A DNA stretch of 64,000 nt from Treponema vincentii F0403 (GTDB lineage: Bacteria > Spirochaetota > Spirochaetia > Treponematales > Treponemataceae). Each line of letters opens with the position of its first letter. The first letter of the stretch is position 1. The notes under the pieces are model-generated. The model had not been told where the DNA came from and did not search any database. It saw only the letters and a list, made by a program, of their open reading frames with translations. The stretch is from positions 1,504,694-1,568,693 of the forward strand of contig NZ_KE332512.1 of assembly GCF_000412995.1 (NCBI RefSeq). Reading direction: 5' to 3'. Made by a program: the position numbers and the translations under genes. Shown here piece by piece: positions 24,584 to 33,237 of the stretch.

Positions 24584-26205
24584 CATTCAGGCGGCTAATA
24601 AAGCCGGCAATACTCTTTCTTTTTTGCCGGGCGGCTGCAATCTTTTTGTTTTGCTGTGAAGAGACAGCGCTCTACGGGCAACAAAGCGATAATTTTATTG
24701 AGCTTAAAATAGACAGTACCGAATTTTCAATCGATCGTGAGCTGGAAATAGAAATCATCATCAACAGTGATGCTCCCTATCTACAAGCTTATAGCGATAC
24801 GCCGCGGTTTTACCTTGCCGTTGAAGGCGATGCTGCGGCCGTGCCGGTACAGCTTGTGCAAAGCAGTGCAATCCCCGAACGGGACAGCCTGCACCTTCGG
24901 TACCGCTATCGGTTTAACGGAACAGGCACATTTAGATTCGTTCCTACGCTGCAGTGGAGAAAGCAAACGCTTGAGCTTGCACCGCTGGATATAACCGTAC
25001 ACAGCCGGCCGCTTTCGGAAAGCACGCCGTTTTTGTGGAAGCTGTATGCTGCGGACGGGCGTCCGATTCCGGAAGATGCCGCTATCGAACAAGGCAGGGA
25101 ATATATTCTGTGTCTAGCTGCGGCTTTTTATTCTGCCGGATATGCCGAACGTTATCTGCAAGTTTTACAAACCGCCTCTGTGCAACTCGAAGCCGCCCGC
25201 TCCGAAATTTCCCATTCCAAAGCCCTCCGCTCCCAAGAGAACCAAAGCGGCGCGGATAGTCAGGCTATAGGTGATGAACTGCCGCTGCCGACCGAGATAC
25301 TCCACATCGATTGTTCTCCTTCCGAAAGCGCCGCATTAAAACCGCTCGCACTCGGCGAACTACCGTTTGATGCGGCTGTTTTACTCGATGCGGCGGGAAA
25401 TCCTGACGCGGTGGATGGTTCCGATACGGCCGTTTCACCCAATGCCGTTTTTTCCCATGCCAACAGCGAACACTATCTGCTTGCGATATTCAGTATAATA
25501 CCGCTGCGCATAGGTGCCCAGAGTCTACCCCAAGCGCAGATATTTTTTGCATCGGGCGGAACGGCATTCAGCGTACCTGCATCATACCGCGCCAATCGGC
25601 AGGCTGCAGCTCAAGCCACCGGCAAAGGCGGCGCGGACGGCTTTACCGCCGCTGCGTTTCAGGCGCTCCCGAATGAAACGCAGTACAGCGGCAGCAGTAT
25701 GACCGGCCAAGAAAAAAACGCTGCGGCGGTCCAAATTGCCGAATACCGCAAACAGGAAGCGGCATCGCTTTTTGCTCCTACAATCAGCCGTGAACGGAAA
25801 AAGCTGGAAACCGCTTTAGAAATTGCACAGCCGCTGCCACTGTATCCGCGCCTTCTCGGCGTTTTAACGGCGGTAATTTCAATCCTGCTGCTGATAGGCA
25901 CGGCGGTATGCGGATTACGCAATAAAAAATTGTTGATGCTCATCCTACTCACCGGTGCGCTGTGCAGCGGCGGCTTCACCGTTGTAATGTTCCGGCGCAT
26001 ACTGCAGCCGCAGGGAGTATACACCGGCGTCAGCGGAGACCCTGCGGTGCGGCGTATACCGGAAAACAGCGGCGGTACCGTATACCGGCTTTCGGCAGGG
26101 GAAAGCTTCATTATCGTACGCCAAACGCCTCAATGGTACTACATCAAAACTGCCGGCGGCGCTGCAGGCTGGATATCCCCGCAATCGGTTATACGGTACA
26201 ATTAA
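24535..26205 (+). CDS. BatD-like membrane protein with C-terminal SH3 domain
   Basis: A 556-residue protein overlapping the TPR gene by 49 bases. A hydrophobic leader (AILFLFCRAAAIFLFCC) is followed by an immunoglobulin-like beta domain (residues about 55-165: DSTEFSIDRELEIEIIINSD ... FRFVPTLQWRKQTLELAPLDITV), as in BatD. A variable middle with low-complexity Ala/Ser segments follows, then two membrane helices (about 440-490), and a bacterial SH3 module at the end (about 495-555: VRRIPENSGGTVYRLSAGESFIIVRQTPQWYYIKTA). The SH3 part suggests peptidoglycan binding. The order vWA-vWA-TPR-BatD supports the assignment. Confidence 0.75.
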   Translation: MGKNATRIGTGDKRLLAFRRLIKPAILFLFCRAAAIFLFCCEETALYGQQSDNFIELKIDSTEFSIDRELEIEIIINSDAPYLQAYSDTPRFYLAVEGDAAAVPVQLVQSSAIPERDSLHLRYRYRFNGTGTFRFVPTLQWRKQTLELAPLDITVHSRPLSESTPFLWKLYAADGRPIPEDAAIEQGREYILCLAAAFYSAGYAERYLQVLQTASVQLEAARSEISHSKALRSQENQSGADSQAIGDELPLPTEILHIDCSPSESAALKPLALGELPFDAAVLLDAAGNPDAVDGSDTAVSPNAVFSHANSEHYLLAIFSIIPLRIGAQSLPQAQIFFASGGTAFSVPASYRANRQAAAQATGKGGADGFTAAAFQALPNETQYSGSSMTGQEKNAAAVQIAEYRKQEAASLFAPTISRERKKLETALEIAQPLPLYPRLLGVLTAVISILLLIGTAVCGLRNKKLLMLILLTGALCSGGFTVVMFRRILQPQGVYTGVSGDPAVRRIPENSGGTVYRLSAGESFIIVRQTPQWYYIKTAGGAAGWISPQSVIRYN

Positions 26206-26208
26206 TTC

Positions 26209-26237
26209 TTGACAGTGCCATCAACTCGCTGTATCAT
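26209..26237 (+). promoter_or_regulatory. sigma-70-type promoter of the selenium transporter gene
   Basis: -35 TTGACA (26209-26214), 17-base spacer, -10 TATCAT (26232-26237). It starts 4 bases after the BatD stop codon. The leader contains a perfect AT-only palindrome (ATATAAAAATTTTTATAT) before the AGGAGG ribosome site at about 26282. Confidence 0.65.
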
Positions 26238-26293
26238 ACCATATATAAAAATTTTTATATTTTTATTTAAAATATTTCAATAGGAGGAATGAA

Positions 26294-27292
26294 ATGAAAA
26301 AACATTTCATGGTGGCACTGACAGGCGCATTCATCGGTATTGCGGCTGTCGTATTGGTTAAGTTCGGAAACCCGGGAAACATGGGCTTCTGTATTGCCTG
26401 TTTCTTGCGGGACATTGCAGGTTCTTTAAAACTGCACAATGCAGCCGTGGTACAGTATATGCGCCCCGAAATCATCGGTCTTATCGTCGGCGCTTTTGCA
26501 ATCGCACTTGTAAAAAAAGAGTTTAAACCGCGCGGCGGGTCGGCTCCCTTTACCCGCTTTGTATTGGGCTTTTTCGTAATGATCGGCGCGCTGATGTTCT
26601 TGGGCTGCCCCTTGCGTATGTTTTTACGTTTAGGTGCAGGCGACTTGAACGCACTGTTCGGGCTTGTCGGATTTGTCATCGGGATCAGTATCGGGGTTGT
26701 ATTCCTCAACAAGAATTTCTCGCTGAACCGTGCATATACGCAATCAAAACAGGAAGGTATGCTGCCTCCCATCGTGATGATCGTGTTCTTTGTTTTACTT
26801 GTTGCGTTCCCCGCCGTCCTTGCCTTTAGCGAAAAAGGCCCCGGTTCAATGCACGCTCCGATCGCGCTTGCCCTCGGTATCGGCCTTGTAGGCGGAGCAT
26901 TGGCACAGCGCAGCCGCCTTTGTACTGCAGGCGGTATCCGTGATGCAATCATGTTAAAGGATTTCCATCTTTTAACCGGAAGCATCTCCATTTTAGTTGT
27001 CGTGCTTATCGGCTCGTTGATTACCGGACAGTTTAAACTCGGCTTTGCCGGACAGGCAGTTGCACACACCGACGGATTGTGGAATGCGCTCGGTATGGTA
27101 TTGGTCGGATGGGCAAGTGTTCTGCTCGGCGGCTGCCCCTTACGCCAGCTCATTTTAACCGGCGAAGGCAATACCGATTCGGCTGTAACCGTAACCGGTT
27201 TAGTTGCAGGCGCTGCGTTTGCTCACAACTTCGGCCTTGCCTCTTCCGGTAAAGGCCCGACAAGCGCCGGTATGATTGCCGTCGTTATCTGA
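26294..27292 (+). CDS. yedE: YedE-family putative selenium transporter (in-frame UGA near the C-terminus)
   Basis: A membrane protein of the YeeE/YedE (sulfur transport) family. The family's repeated Cys motifs are present: MGFCIACFLRDIAG (about 30-43), LGCPLRMFLRLGAGDLN (about 108-124), QRSRLCTAGGIRDAIM (about 211-226) and LGGCPLRQLILTGEGN (about 280-295). YedE members beside selD and TusA-like genes are taken as selenium importers. The frame up to the first stop (332 residues) ends inside the last hydrophobic helix (GMIAVVI). Reading through the UGA at 27290-27292 adds 16 residues that complete the helix and end it with a basic tail (see the separate entry). Confidence 0.88.
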   Translation: MKKHFMVALTGAFIGIAAVVLVKFGNPGNMGFCIACFLRDIAGSLKLHNAAVVQYMRPEIIGLIVGAFAIALVKKEFKPRGGSAPFTRFVLGFFVMIGALMFLGCPLRMFLRLGAGDLNALFGLVGFVIGISIGVVFLNKNFSLNRAYTQSKQEGMLPPIVMIVFFVLLVAFPAVLAFSEKGPGSMHAPIALALGIGLVGGALAQRSRLCTAGGIRDAIMLKDFHLLTGSISILVVVLIGSLITGQFKLGFAGQAVAHTDGLWNALGMVLVGWASVLLGGCPLRQLILTGEGNTDSAVTVTGLVAGAAFAHNFGLASSGKGPTSAGMIAVVI

Positions 27293-27343
27293 TTAGTCGT
27301 AACAGCCTGCGTCAGCGTATACTACGCGGCAAAAAATAAATAA
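27290..27343 (+). other. possible selenocysteine read-through of yedE with candidate SECIS hairpin
   Basis: The in-frame UGA at 27290-27292 is followed by sense codons for LVVTACVSVYYAAKNK and a TAA at 27341-27343; this is the expected rest of a transmembrane helix plus positive tail. Twelve bases after the UGA a bulged hairpin (GCC-T-GCGT, 11-base loop, ACGC-GGC; 27305-27330) could be a bacterial SECIS element, although its loop lacks the usual G at positions 1-2. A Gly (GGA) to UGA mutation or a sequencing error is the main alternative. Confidence 0.4.
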
Positions 27344-27350
27344 TGTTTTT

Positions 27351-27415
27351 AACGGCATCTTTCATCATCGACCTCATGAGGGATGCCGTTTTCTAAATTA
27401 GGGTATCTCTAATTT
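27351..27415 (+). terminator. two consecutive hairpins between yedE and the TusA-like gene
   Basis: The first stem AACGGCATC (27351-27359) / GATGCCGTT (27382-27390) is followed by TTTC. The second stem AAATTAG (27395-27401) / CTAATTT (27409-27415) is followed by more T. They could be terminators, or an attenuator that sets expression of the downstream selenium genes. Confidence 0.6.
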
Positions 27416-27435
27416 TTTAGCTAAGGAGACGGAAA

Positions 27436-27645
27436 ATGGAAGATTATACGGTAGATGCGCGGGGACTTTCCTGCCCCGAACCTGTGGTACGGACAAAGAA
27501 AGCATTTGATGCTCATCAAAATTTTACCGTACTGGTCGATAACGAAACTTCAAAAGAAAACGTTATCCGCTTTTGTGATAAGATGAAGGCAAAGACCGCT
27601 ATCTCTGCCGACGGCAGCGATTGGAAAATCAGCGTTTCCAAATGA
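27436..27645 (+). CDS. TusA/SirA-like sulfur or selenium carrier protein
   Basis: A 69-residue protein of the TusA fold. The start (MEDYTVDARGLSCPEPVVRTKKA) contains the family's D-x-R-G-L-x-C-P-x-P motif with the persulfide (or perselenide) cysteine C13. It matches the N-terminal half of YedF, which in other bacteria is linked to selenium metabolism. The ribosome site is AAGGAG. Its stop overlaps the next gene as ATGA (27642-27645). Position between yedE and selD supports a role in delivering reduced selenium, but sulfur transfer is not excluded. Confidence 0.85.
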   Translation: MEDYTVDARGLSCPEPVVRTKKAFDAHQNFTVLVDNETSKENVIRFCDKMKAKTAISADGSDWKISVSK

Positions 27646-27911
27646 TCAGCGGCTACGTAATCACGTTTCATACGCATTACGAAGCGCTTGTCTGTATGCG
27701 CAGTCTTGAAAAAAGCGAAGCCGCGCAGAACGGAGCGATTGCCGTTAAACTTATTCCCGTGCCGCGCGAACTCAGCTCCGCCTGCGGTACGGCGGTTAAA
27801 GTTACGATAAAAGACGGCGGTATTTTCGGTGCGGAAAACTTTACGAACATCGAACGCGATGAGGTTTTCACTTTTGACGCCGCCGGAAAATATACCGCCG
27901 TGGGCAAGTAA
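27642..27911 (+). CDS. DUF3343 putative Se/S carrier-like protein
   Basis: An 89-residue protein starting at the ATG at 27642, coupled to the TusA-like gene. It shows the DUF3343 pattern: an N-terminal FHTHYEALVCMRSLEKS helix, a central IPVPRELSSACGTAVKV segment with a conserved cysteine, and a C-terminal ERDEVFTFD. DUF3343 proteins often sit next to TusA-like, YedE and SelD genes and are annotated as Se/S carrier-like. The function is inferred only from this company. Confidence 0.8.
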   Translation: MISGYVITFHTHYEALVCMRSLEKSEAAQNGAIAVKLIPVPRELSSACGTAVKVTIKDGGIFGAENFTNIERDEVFTFDAAGKYTAVGK

Positions 27912-27933
27912 GGGTTAAATCTTTGGAGAGGCT

Positions 27934-29001
27934 ATGAGTTGTGCAATTCCGGATAAAAATTTCAGCTTGATTAAATCTTCATCCTATTCCGGATGAGGGG
28001 CAAAATTAAGTGCGGGTGCACTGGACGGCTTACTCAAAAGCTTTTCTATTTGCTCCGATCCCCGGTTATTGGTGGGCTTCGACACATCGGACGATGCGGC
28101 TGTTTATAAAATCAATGACGAAACAGCTTTAATCTTTACGGCCGATTTTTTCCCTGCGATTACGGACGACCCGTATATGTTCGGGCAAATTGCAGCAGCG
28201 AATGCGCTCAGCGATATTTATGCAATGGGCGGAACCCCTAAACTGGCCTTGAATCTTTTTTGTATTTCTGAAAAAATGCCCGAACCCGTTATAAAAGAAA
28301 TACTCAGGGGCGGTGCGGATAAGGCTTTTGAGGCAGGTGCAATTATCTGCGGCGGGCACACCATTTACGACAGTATCCCGAAATACGGGTTAGCGGTAAC
28401 GGGTTTTGTGCATCCGGATAAAATACTGCGCAATTCCGCTTGTAAAGAAGGCGATGTGCTGATTTTAACCAAACCGATCGGTTCCGGTATTTTAACGACG
28501 GCAGCGAAGGCAGATATGATCGGTGCGGAAGACTTAAAAAATGTCTATCAAGTGATGGCCTTTTTAAATGCCGCCGCCTGCGGCATAATGACAAAATACG
28601 AAGTCCATGCTTGCACCGACATTACCGGCTTCGGGCTTTTAGGGCACTTATATGAAATGGGAAAGGGGAGCGGCGTCAGCATTGAACTTGCCTATCAATC
28701 GCTGCCGATTTTTGACGCTGCCGTCGAATATGCCGAAATGGGTTTTATCCCGGCCGGTGCATATTCAAATAGAAACTTTGTCGGTGATAATGCAGCGCTG
28801 GACGAAGTGCCCCGCGCCTATCAGGATATCTTATTTGACCCGCAGACATCAGGCGGTCTTGTTATTTCGGTAGCACAGAAGGACGCCCAAAGTTTATACA
28901 CGGAGCTTTGTGCCGCACTGGAACCTACCGTTTGCGGGAAACCGGCAATTATCGGCACGGTTGCAGCACGTAATGATAAGATTGTGCGGGTAAAAGCTTA
29001 G
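27934..29001 (+). CDS. selD: selenide, water dikinase, selenoprotein (selenocysteine at codon 21)
   Basis: SelD makes selenophosphate from selenide and ATP for selenocysteine and selenouridine synthesis. Starting at ATG 27934 (GGAGAGG site) the frame reads SSSYSG-UGA-GAKL, where the UGA at 27994-27996 takes the place of the catalytic Cys of the SGCGAKL motif; the total is 355 residues counting Sec. A perfect hairpin AGTGC-GGGT-GCACT (28009-28022) begins 12 bases after the UGA, with a G-rich loop as expected for a bacterial SECIS. The rest is standard SelD: VGFDTSDDAAVY (ATP site), FGLLGHLYEMGKG, DPQTSGGLVISV. A caller that treats UGA as stop would start this gene wrongly at 28069. Confidence 0.92.
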
Positions 29002-29053
29002 TGTCCGCTGCCGCAACGGCACGGCCTTGTTAAACCTTATTTGCGAGGATATT

Positions 29054-30124
29054 TTGAACATTACACTAGAGCACCTGCATAAAAGTTTCGAGGACAAGAA
29101 GGCTGTCATTAAAGATATCAATTTGGAAATTGACAGCGGTACGCTTATTTCCCTTTTAGGGCCGAGCGGATGCGGAAAAACAACCGTCTTAAATATTATC
29201 GCAGGCCTCATAAAACAATCCGAAGGAACCGTTTATTTTGACGGTAAAAATATGAATAACATTCCTGTGGAGAAAAGAAACATCGGTATGGTTTTTCAAA
29301 ACTATGCGTTGTACCCTCATTTATCCGCTTTTGATAATTTGGCCTTTCCTCTGCAAATGCAAAAATTGAATAAAACCGAAATTAAAGCGCGAGTACATAA
29401 AACTGCGGCATTCTTGGAAATAGACAAACTTTTACACAAAAAACCGGCAGTTCTTTCCGGCGGCGAGCAGCAACGGGTAGCCATAGGCAGAGCACTCGTT
29501 AAAGAACCTGCCGTATTGCTGATGGATGAGCCGTTATCGAATCTGGATAAAAAACTTAGAATCCAAACCCGCGAGGAAATACGAAGAATACAACAAGAAC
29601 TTAAAATTACGACTATTTTTGTCACTCATGATCAAGAAGAAGCTTCGGCAATTTCGGATAAAATTGTACTGCTCCATAACGGTGAAATTGCGCAATACGG
29701 TACCTCGTATGAGTTATATCATAATCCTGCAAACTTATTTACTGCAAAATTTATCGGAGCAATCGACATCAATATTCTTGAAGCGGTTAAAAAAGATTCA
29801 GCCTATTTTATACCTTCTCTTAATGTGCACCTTTCCATGTCAGAAGAAGTTATATCCGGCAGCAGCGAGCCGCTCTATATTGCAATACGTCCGGAGGATA
29901 TCGCTATCGTAAAAGAAGACCCCGATATTACGGCAAAAATTGTTATGATTGAAAACTTGGGAAAAGACACCATTGCAACAATGGAATACAATAACAATAA
30001 TTTTAAAATATATATCCCAACCAACGGATTATATGTGACAGGAGGTTTTCTCGGTTTACGATTTAATAGGGATCGGATATTCATATTCGATAAGAGTGGT
30101 AACCGGCTCATCAATTCTAAATAA
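29054..30124 (+). CDS. ABC importer ATPase, MalK/UgpC type
   Basis: A 356-residue ATPase, probably started at TTG 29054 (a GAGGAT site lies 3 bases before); an ATG at 29027 is also in frame without a site. Walker A is LLGPSGCGKTT, the Q-loop is VFQNYALYPH, the signature is LSGGEQQRVAIGRA, Walker B is VLLMDEPLSNLD, and the switch His is in FVTHDQEEA. The C-terminal OB-type regulatory domain (about 240-356, including YIAIRPEDIAIV) marks the sugar / glycerol-phosphate importer subfamily. It powers the two permeases and binding protein that follow. Confidence 0.9.
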   Translation: MNITLEHLHKSFEDKKAVIKDINLEIDSGTLISLLGPSGCGKTTVLNIIAGLIKQSEGTVYFDGKNMNNIPVEKRNIGMVFQNYALYPHLSAFDNLAFPLQMQKLNKTEIKARVHKTAAFLEIDKLLHKKPAVLSGGEQQRVAIGRALVKEPAVLLMDEPLSNLDKKLRIQTREEIRRIQQELKITTIFVTHDQEEASAISDKIVLLHNGEIAQYGTSYELYHNPANLFTAKFIGAIDINILEAVKKDSAYFIPSLNVHLSMSEEVISGSSEPLYIAIRPEDIAIVKEDPDITAKIVMIENLGKDTIATMEYNNNNFKIYIPTNGLYVTGGFLGLRFNRDRIFIFDKSGNRLINSK

Positions 30125-30137
30125 AAGGATTGAACAC

Positions 30138-31031
30138 ATGAAACAAAATAATTTTTCAAGAGCTATTCTTTATTTAGCCCCTGCCTTGATCATATTGGTT
30201 ACCTTTAATTTATATCCTGCAGTTAAAGTTTTCTTAATGAGCTTTTACACAAAATACAATTATTTTAAACACCATGTATATGAGTATGGATTGGATAACT
30301 ATCTTGCACTGGCTAAAGACGAACAATTTATTGCCGCTTGTATCAATACATTAAAATTCGTATTAATCAGCGTACCTATTTCAATTATATTATCATTATT
30401 GATCTCCGTTTCGTTGGTAAAAAATAATAAAATCAATACCATTATCCGCAACATATACTTTCTGCCTTTTATAACCAGTACGGTTGCCGTAGCTGTGGTA
30501 TTCCGATGGATATTTCATTCGCGTTTCGGATTGCTTAACTATGCACTAGGAATAGTCGGAATAAAACCAATCGCATGGCTCACCGATTCCCGATACGCTA
30601 TGACGGCATTGATTATTTTATGCGTATGGAAAACATTAGGCTATAATATTCTGATTATTCTTACCGGATTGCGGAATATTCCTCAACATTATTATTCGGC
30701 TGCAAGAATAGACGGAGCCGTACCATATAAGATATTTTTTAGAATAACGCTTCCGTTGTTAATGCCTACGGTATTTTTTGTGTCTGTCACTTCGCTTATA
30801 GGAGCGTTTAAAACATTTTCGGAAGTGTATGCATTATTCCATAGATCGGCAGGGCCTCTAAATGCATGTATGACCATCGTTTACTTTATTTATGACAAAT
30901 TGGTAAATCAATTTTCGTATGGAATATCCGCGGCGGCATCGTTTATTTTATTCTTCGTTATTCTCCTGTTGACCGTATTAAGTTTTGCCGTTGCAAGATT
31001 ATTAAATAAGCATTATGGACTAAAAAGGTAA
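30138..31031 (+). CDS. ABC importer permease 1 (UgpA/MalF type)
   Basis: A 297-residue membrane protein starting at ATG 30138 (AAAGGAT site), 13 bases after the ATPase. There are about six membrane helices, and the ATPase-coupling EAA loop is seen as YYSAARIDGAVPYKIFFRITLPLLMP (about 193-218). The start MKQNNFSRAILYLAPALIILVTFNLYPAVKVFLMSFY is typical of the UgpA/LacF group. It pairs with the next permease. Confidence 0.88.
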   Translation: MKQNNFSRAILYLAPALIILVTFNLYPAVKVFLMSFYTKYNYFKHHVYEYGLDNYLALAKDEQFIAACINTLKFVLISVPISIILSLLISVSLVKNNKINTIIRNIYFLPFITSTVAVAVVFRWIFHSRFGLLNYALGIVGIKPIAWLTDSRYAMTALIILCVWKTLGYNILIILTGLRNIPQHYYSAARIDGAVPYKIFFRITLPLLMPTVFFVSVTSLIGAFKTFSEVYALFHRSAGPLNACMTIVYFIYDKLVNQFSYGISAAASFILFFVILLLTVLSFAVARLLNKHYGLKR

Positions 31032-31035
31032 AAAG

Positions 31036-31854
31036 ATGGGAAAGTTCCGTAATACTGTTGTACTATTTATTATTGCTGTTGGCGCCGGAATTTCTCTTAT
31101 GCCGTTTGTATGGATGCTTGTTACATCATTAAGCGACGGAGCGGCAATTTATAAACTGCCGCCGCAATTTATTTTGCGGAAATATCATTTTGAAAATTAT
31201 GCGTTTGTATTCGGAAAGATACCGTTTAAAACCTATTTTTTAAACAGCGTACTTGTTTCCTTTGCCGTAACGGTGGGAACGTTACTCACTACTATTCCGG
31301 CGGCATTTGCTTTTACGTACCTAAAATTTAAAGGACGCGATTTTTTATTCGTCGTTATCATCTCCACGATGATGATTCCCAGCGAAATATTGTTAGCGCC
31401 GAACTTCGTTTTACTGACACGGCTTAAACTAATCAATACGCTCCCTGCATTATATATTCCGTGGATAGCTTCGGCCTTTTCTATTTTTATGCTCCGGCAA
31501 TACTTTCTGGATATTCCGAAAGAACTGTATCAGTCGGCAAAGGTGGACGGTTGCAGCGATTTTAAATATTTATGGAAGGTTGCCGTGCCATACTCAAAAC
31601 CTGCTTTGATAAGTATCGCACTCTTGCGTATTATCAATAGTTGGAACGAATTCTTATGGCCGCTGTTGATGATAAACAGACCGAGTAAAAGAACGCTGCC
31701 GGTCGGTTTAACAACCTTTATGACGGAAGCGGGACCGAACTATAATTATTTAATGGCATATTCGGCAATGGTCATTGTCCCTGTTATTATTGTGTATATA
31801 ATTTTACAAAAGCATTTAATCGAAGGCTTTTGTAAAAACGGTATAAAAGGTTAA
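31036..31854 (+). CDS. ABC importer permease 2 (UgpE/MalG type)
   Basis: A 272-residue membrane protein, 4 bases after permease 1. About six helices are present, with the EAA loop as LYQSAKVDGCSDFKYLWKVAVPYSKPA (about 158-184). The N-terminus (SLMPFVWMLVTSLSD) is standard for the MalG/UgpE group. It forms the importer channel with permease 1. Confidence 0.88.
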   Translation: MGKFRNTVVLFIIAVGAGISLMPFVWMLVTSLSDGAAIYKLPPQFILRKYHFENYAFVFGKIPFKTYFLNSVLVSFAVTVGTLLTTIPAAFAFTYLKFKGRDFLFVVIISTMMIPSEILLAPNFVLLTRLKLINTLPALYIPWIASAFSIFMLRQYFLDIPKELYQSAKVDGCSDFKYLWKVAVPYSKPALISIALLRIINSWNEFLWPLLMINRPSKRTLPVGLTTFMTEAGPNYNYLMAYSAMVIVPVIIVYIILQKHLIEGFCKNGIKG

Positions 31855-31872
31855 AACAAAAGGAGTCCTAAA

Positions 31873-33234
31873 ATGAAAAAGCAAATGTTTCATTTTTCTG
31901 TAATTGGGATATTGATTGTATCAATATGTATTTTAGTCACCGCTTGTTCGGGTAAAGAGAAAACCGAAACGTCCGGCACGGAGACTGCTGCTCTGCAATC
32001 GGGCAAGGCGGTGTATGTTCCTAAGGAAAAACAAGTTTTGGAATTTTGGCATGCAATGGCCGGAGAAAACGGTACAACGCTTGAAGCGCTGGTAAAAAAA
32101 TTTAACGAAACGCATACCAATATCGAAGTCGTTCCGGTGTTTCAAGGTCATTACAGAGAATTATTTGAAAAGCTCAATGGGGCAGCGCAAGCGCACACCC
32201 TTCCGGCATTGTCTATGATTTATTGCAATAGATTAACCGCATACGTGATGAACGATCTGGTTGAAGATTTAAACCCTCGTATTGAAGATGCAACCTACGG
32301 TTTTGATCCTGCCGTTTGGAATGATATCCCTGTCGGTTTGCGTGATAACGGTATGTGGGACGGAATACACCGCTCATTACCGTTTAATAAAGGCGCATAT
32401 TTTATGTATTATAATGAAGATGCGTTAAAAGAAAAGAATATTGCCGTCCCCACTACATGGGATGAATTAAGAGGAGCTGCCCGGCAATTAACGGGTAACG
32501 GTGCTGTCGGCTTAGTATTTAACAAAAGCGTCGGTATTGATTTTAGCTTCTGGGTAGAACAGGCAGGCGGCCATATCTATGACGAAGCAACCGAAACAGT
32601 GCTGATCGATACTCCTGAGGTAAAGGAAGCATATAAATTTATTGTATCGATGATTCAAGAGAATATTGCAAAAATAGAATTTGAGGAAGGCTATATAACA
32701 GGTCCGATTTCCAGACGCGAAGCGTTTATCGGTTTTGCATCTTCTTCAAATATTCCGCAAATAAAAGAGGCGTGCAAAGCCACCGGTGTTAACTGGAAGG
32801 TAGCGGAATTGCCGCGCGGAAAGAAAGCGGCTGCCTTATTTTCCGGTACGGATATAACAATGTTCAACACAATTCCTGAAGAAACAAAACGGGCAGCGTT
32901 TGAATTTATGAAATACTGGTTTGAAACCGATACGCAGATTGTATGGGGAAAGGGAAGCGGATATTTACCGTTGACCAATGCAGCGTCGCAGTCAAAAGAA
33001 TTCCAAGAATTCCTTGCTACGGAAGACCCGAGTAAACAGGTCGCTGCTAATATGTTCCCTTATGCGTATCAAGACCCCAAAGGGTTAAACGGTTATGCAA
33101 TCCATGCAAATATGCAAAAAGCGTTAGAAGAAATCGTTGCAGGAAAAAAGACGATCGATCAAGCTTTAAAAGATGCGCAGATGCAAGCGACAAAAGAAAT
33201 TGAAGAGGCAAAAAATAATTTCCGGAAGCAATAA
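31873..33234 (+). CDS. ABC importer substrate-binding lipoprotein (UgpB-like)
   Basis: A 453-residue protein with a signal peptide and lipobox LVTAC (lipidation at C25). The mature protein has the type I extracellular solute-binding fold of the UgpB/MalE family: LEFWHAMAGENGTTLEALVKKFNETHTNIEVVPVFQGHY (about 56-94), the hinge PFNKGAYFMYYNEDALKEKNI, and a tail of helices. UgpB proteins bind sn-glycerol-3-phosphate and its esters, and the opening here resembles them, but the ligand cannot be fixed by eye. An AGGAG site precedes the start. Confidence 0.85.
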   Translation: MKKQMFHFSVIGILIVSICILVTACSGKEKTETSGTETAALQSGKAVYVPKEKQVLEFWHAMAGENGTTLEALVKKFNETHTNIEVVPVFQGHYRELFEKLNGAAQAHTLPALSMIYCNRLTAYVMNDLVEDLNPRIEDATYGFDPAVWNDIPVGLRDNGMWDGIHRSLPFNKGAYFMYYNEDALKEKNIAVPTTWDELRGAARQLTGNGAVGLVFNKSVGIDFSFWVEQAGGHIYDEATETVLIDTPEVKEAYKFIVSMIQENIAKIEFEEGYITGPISRREAFIGFASSSNIPQIKEACKATGVNWKVAELPRGKKAAALFSGTDITMFNTIPEETKRAAFEFMKYWFETDTQIVWGKGSGYLPLTNAASQSKEFQEFLATEDPSKQVAANMFPYAYQDPKGLNGYAIHANMQKALEEIVAGKKTIDQALKDAQMQATKEIEEAKNNFRKQ

Positions 33235-33237
33235 ATA

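Noticed and set aside
26263-27171. A 302-codon minus-strand frame opposite the selenium transporter
   Set aside because: It has no family resemblance and only arises from the composition of the YedE membrane-protein gene.
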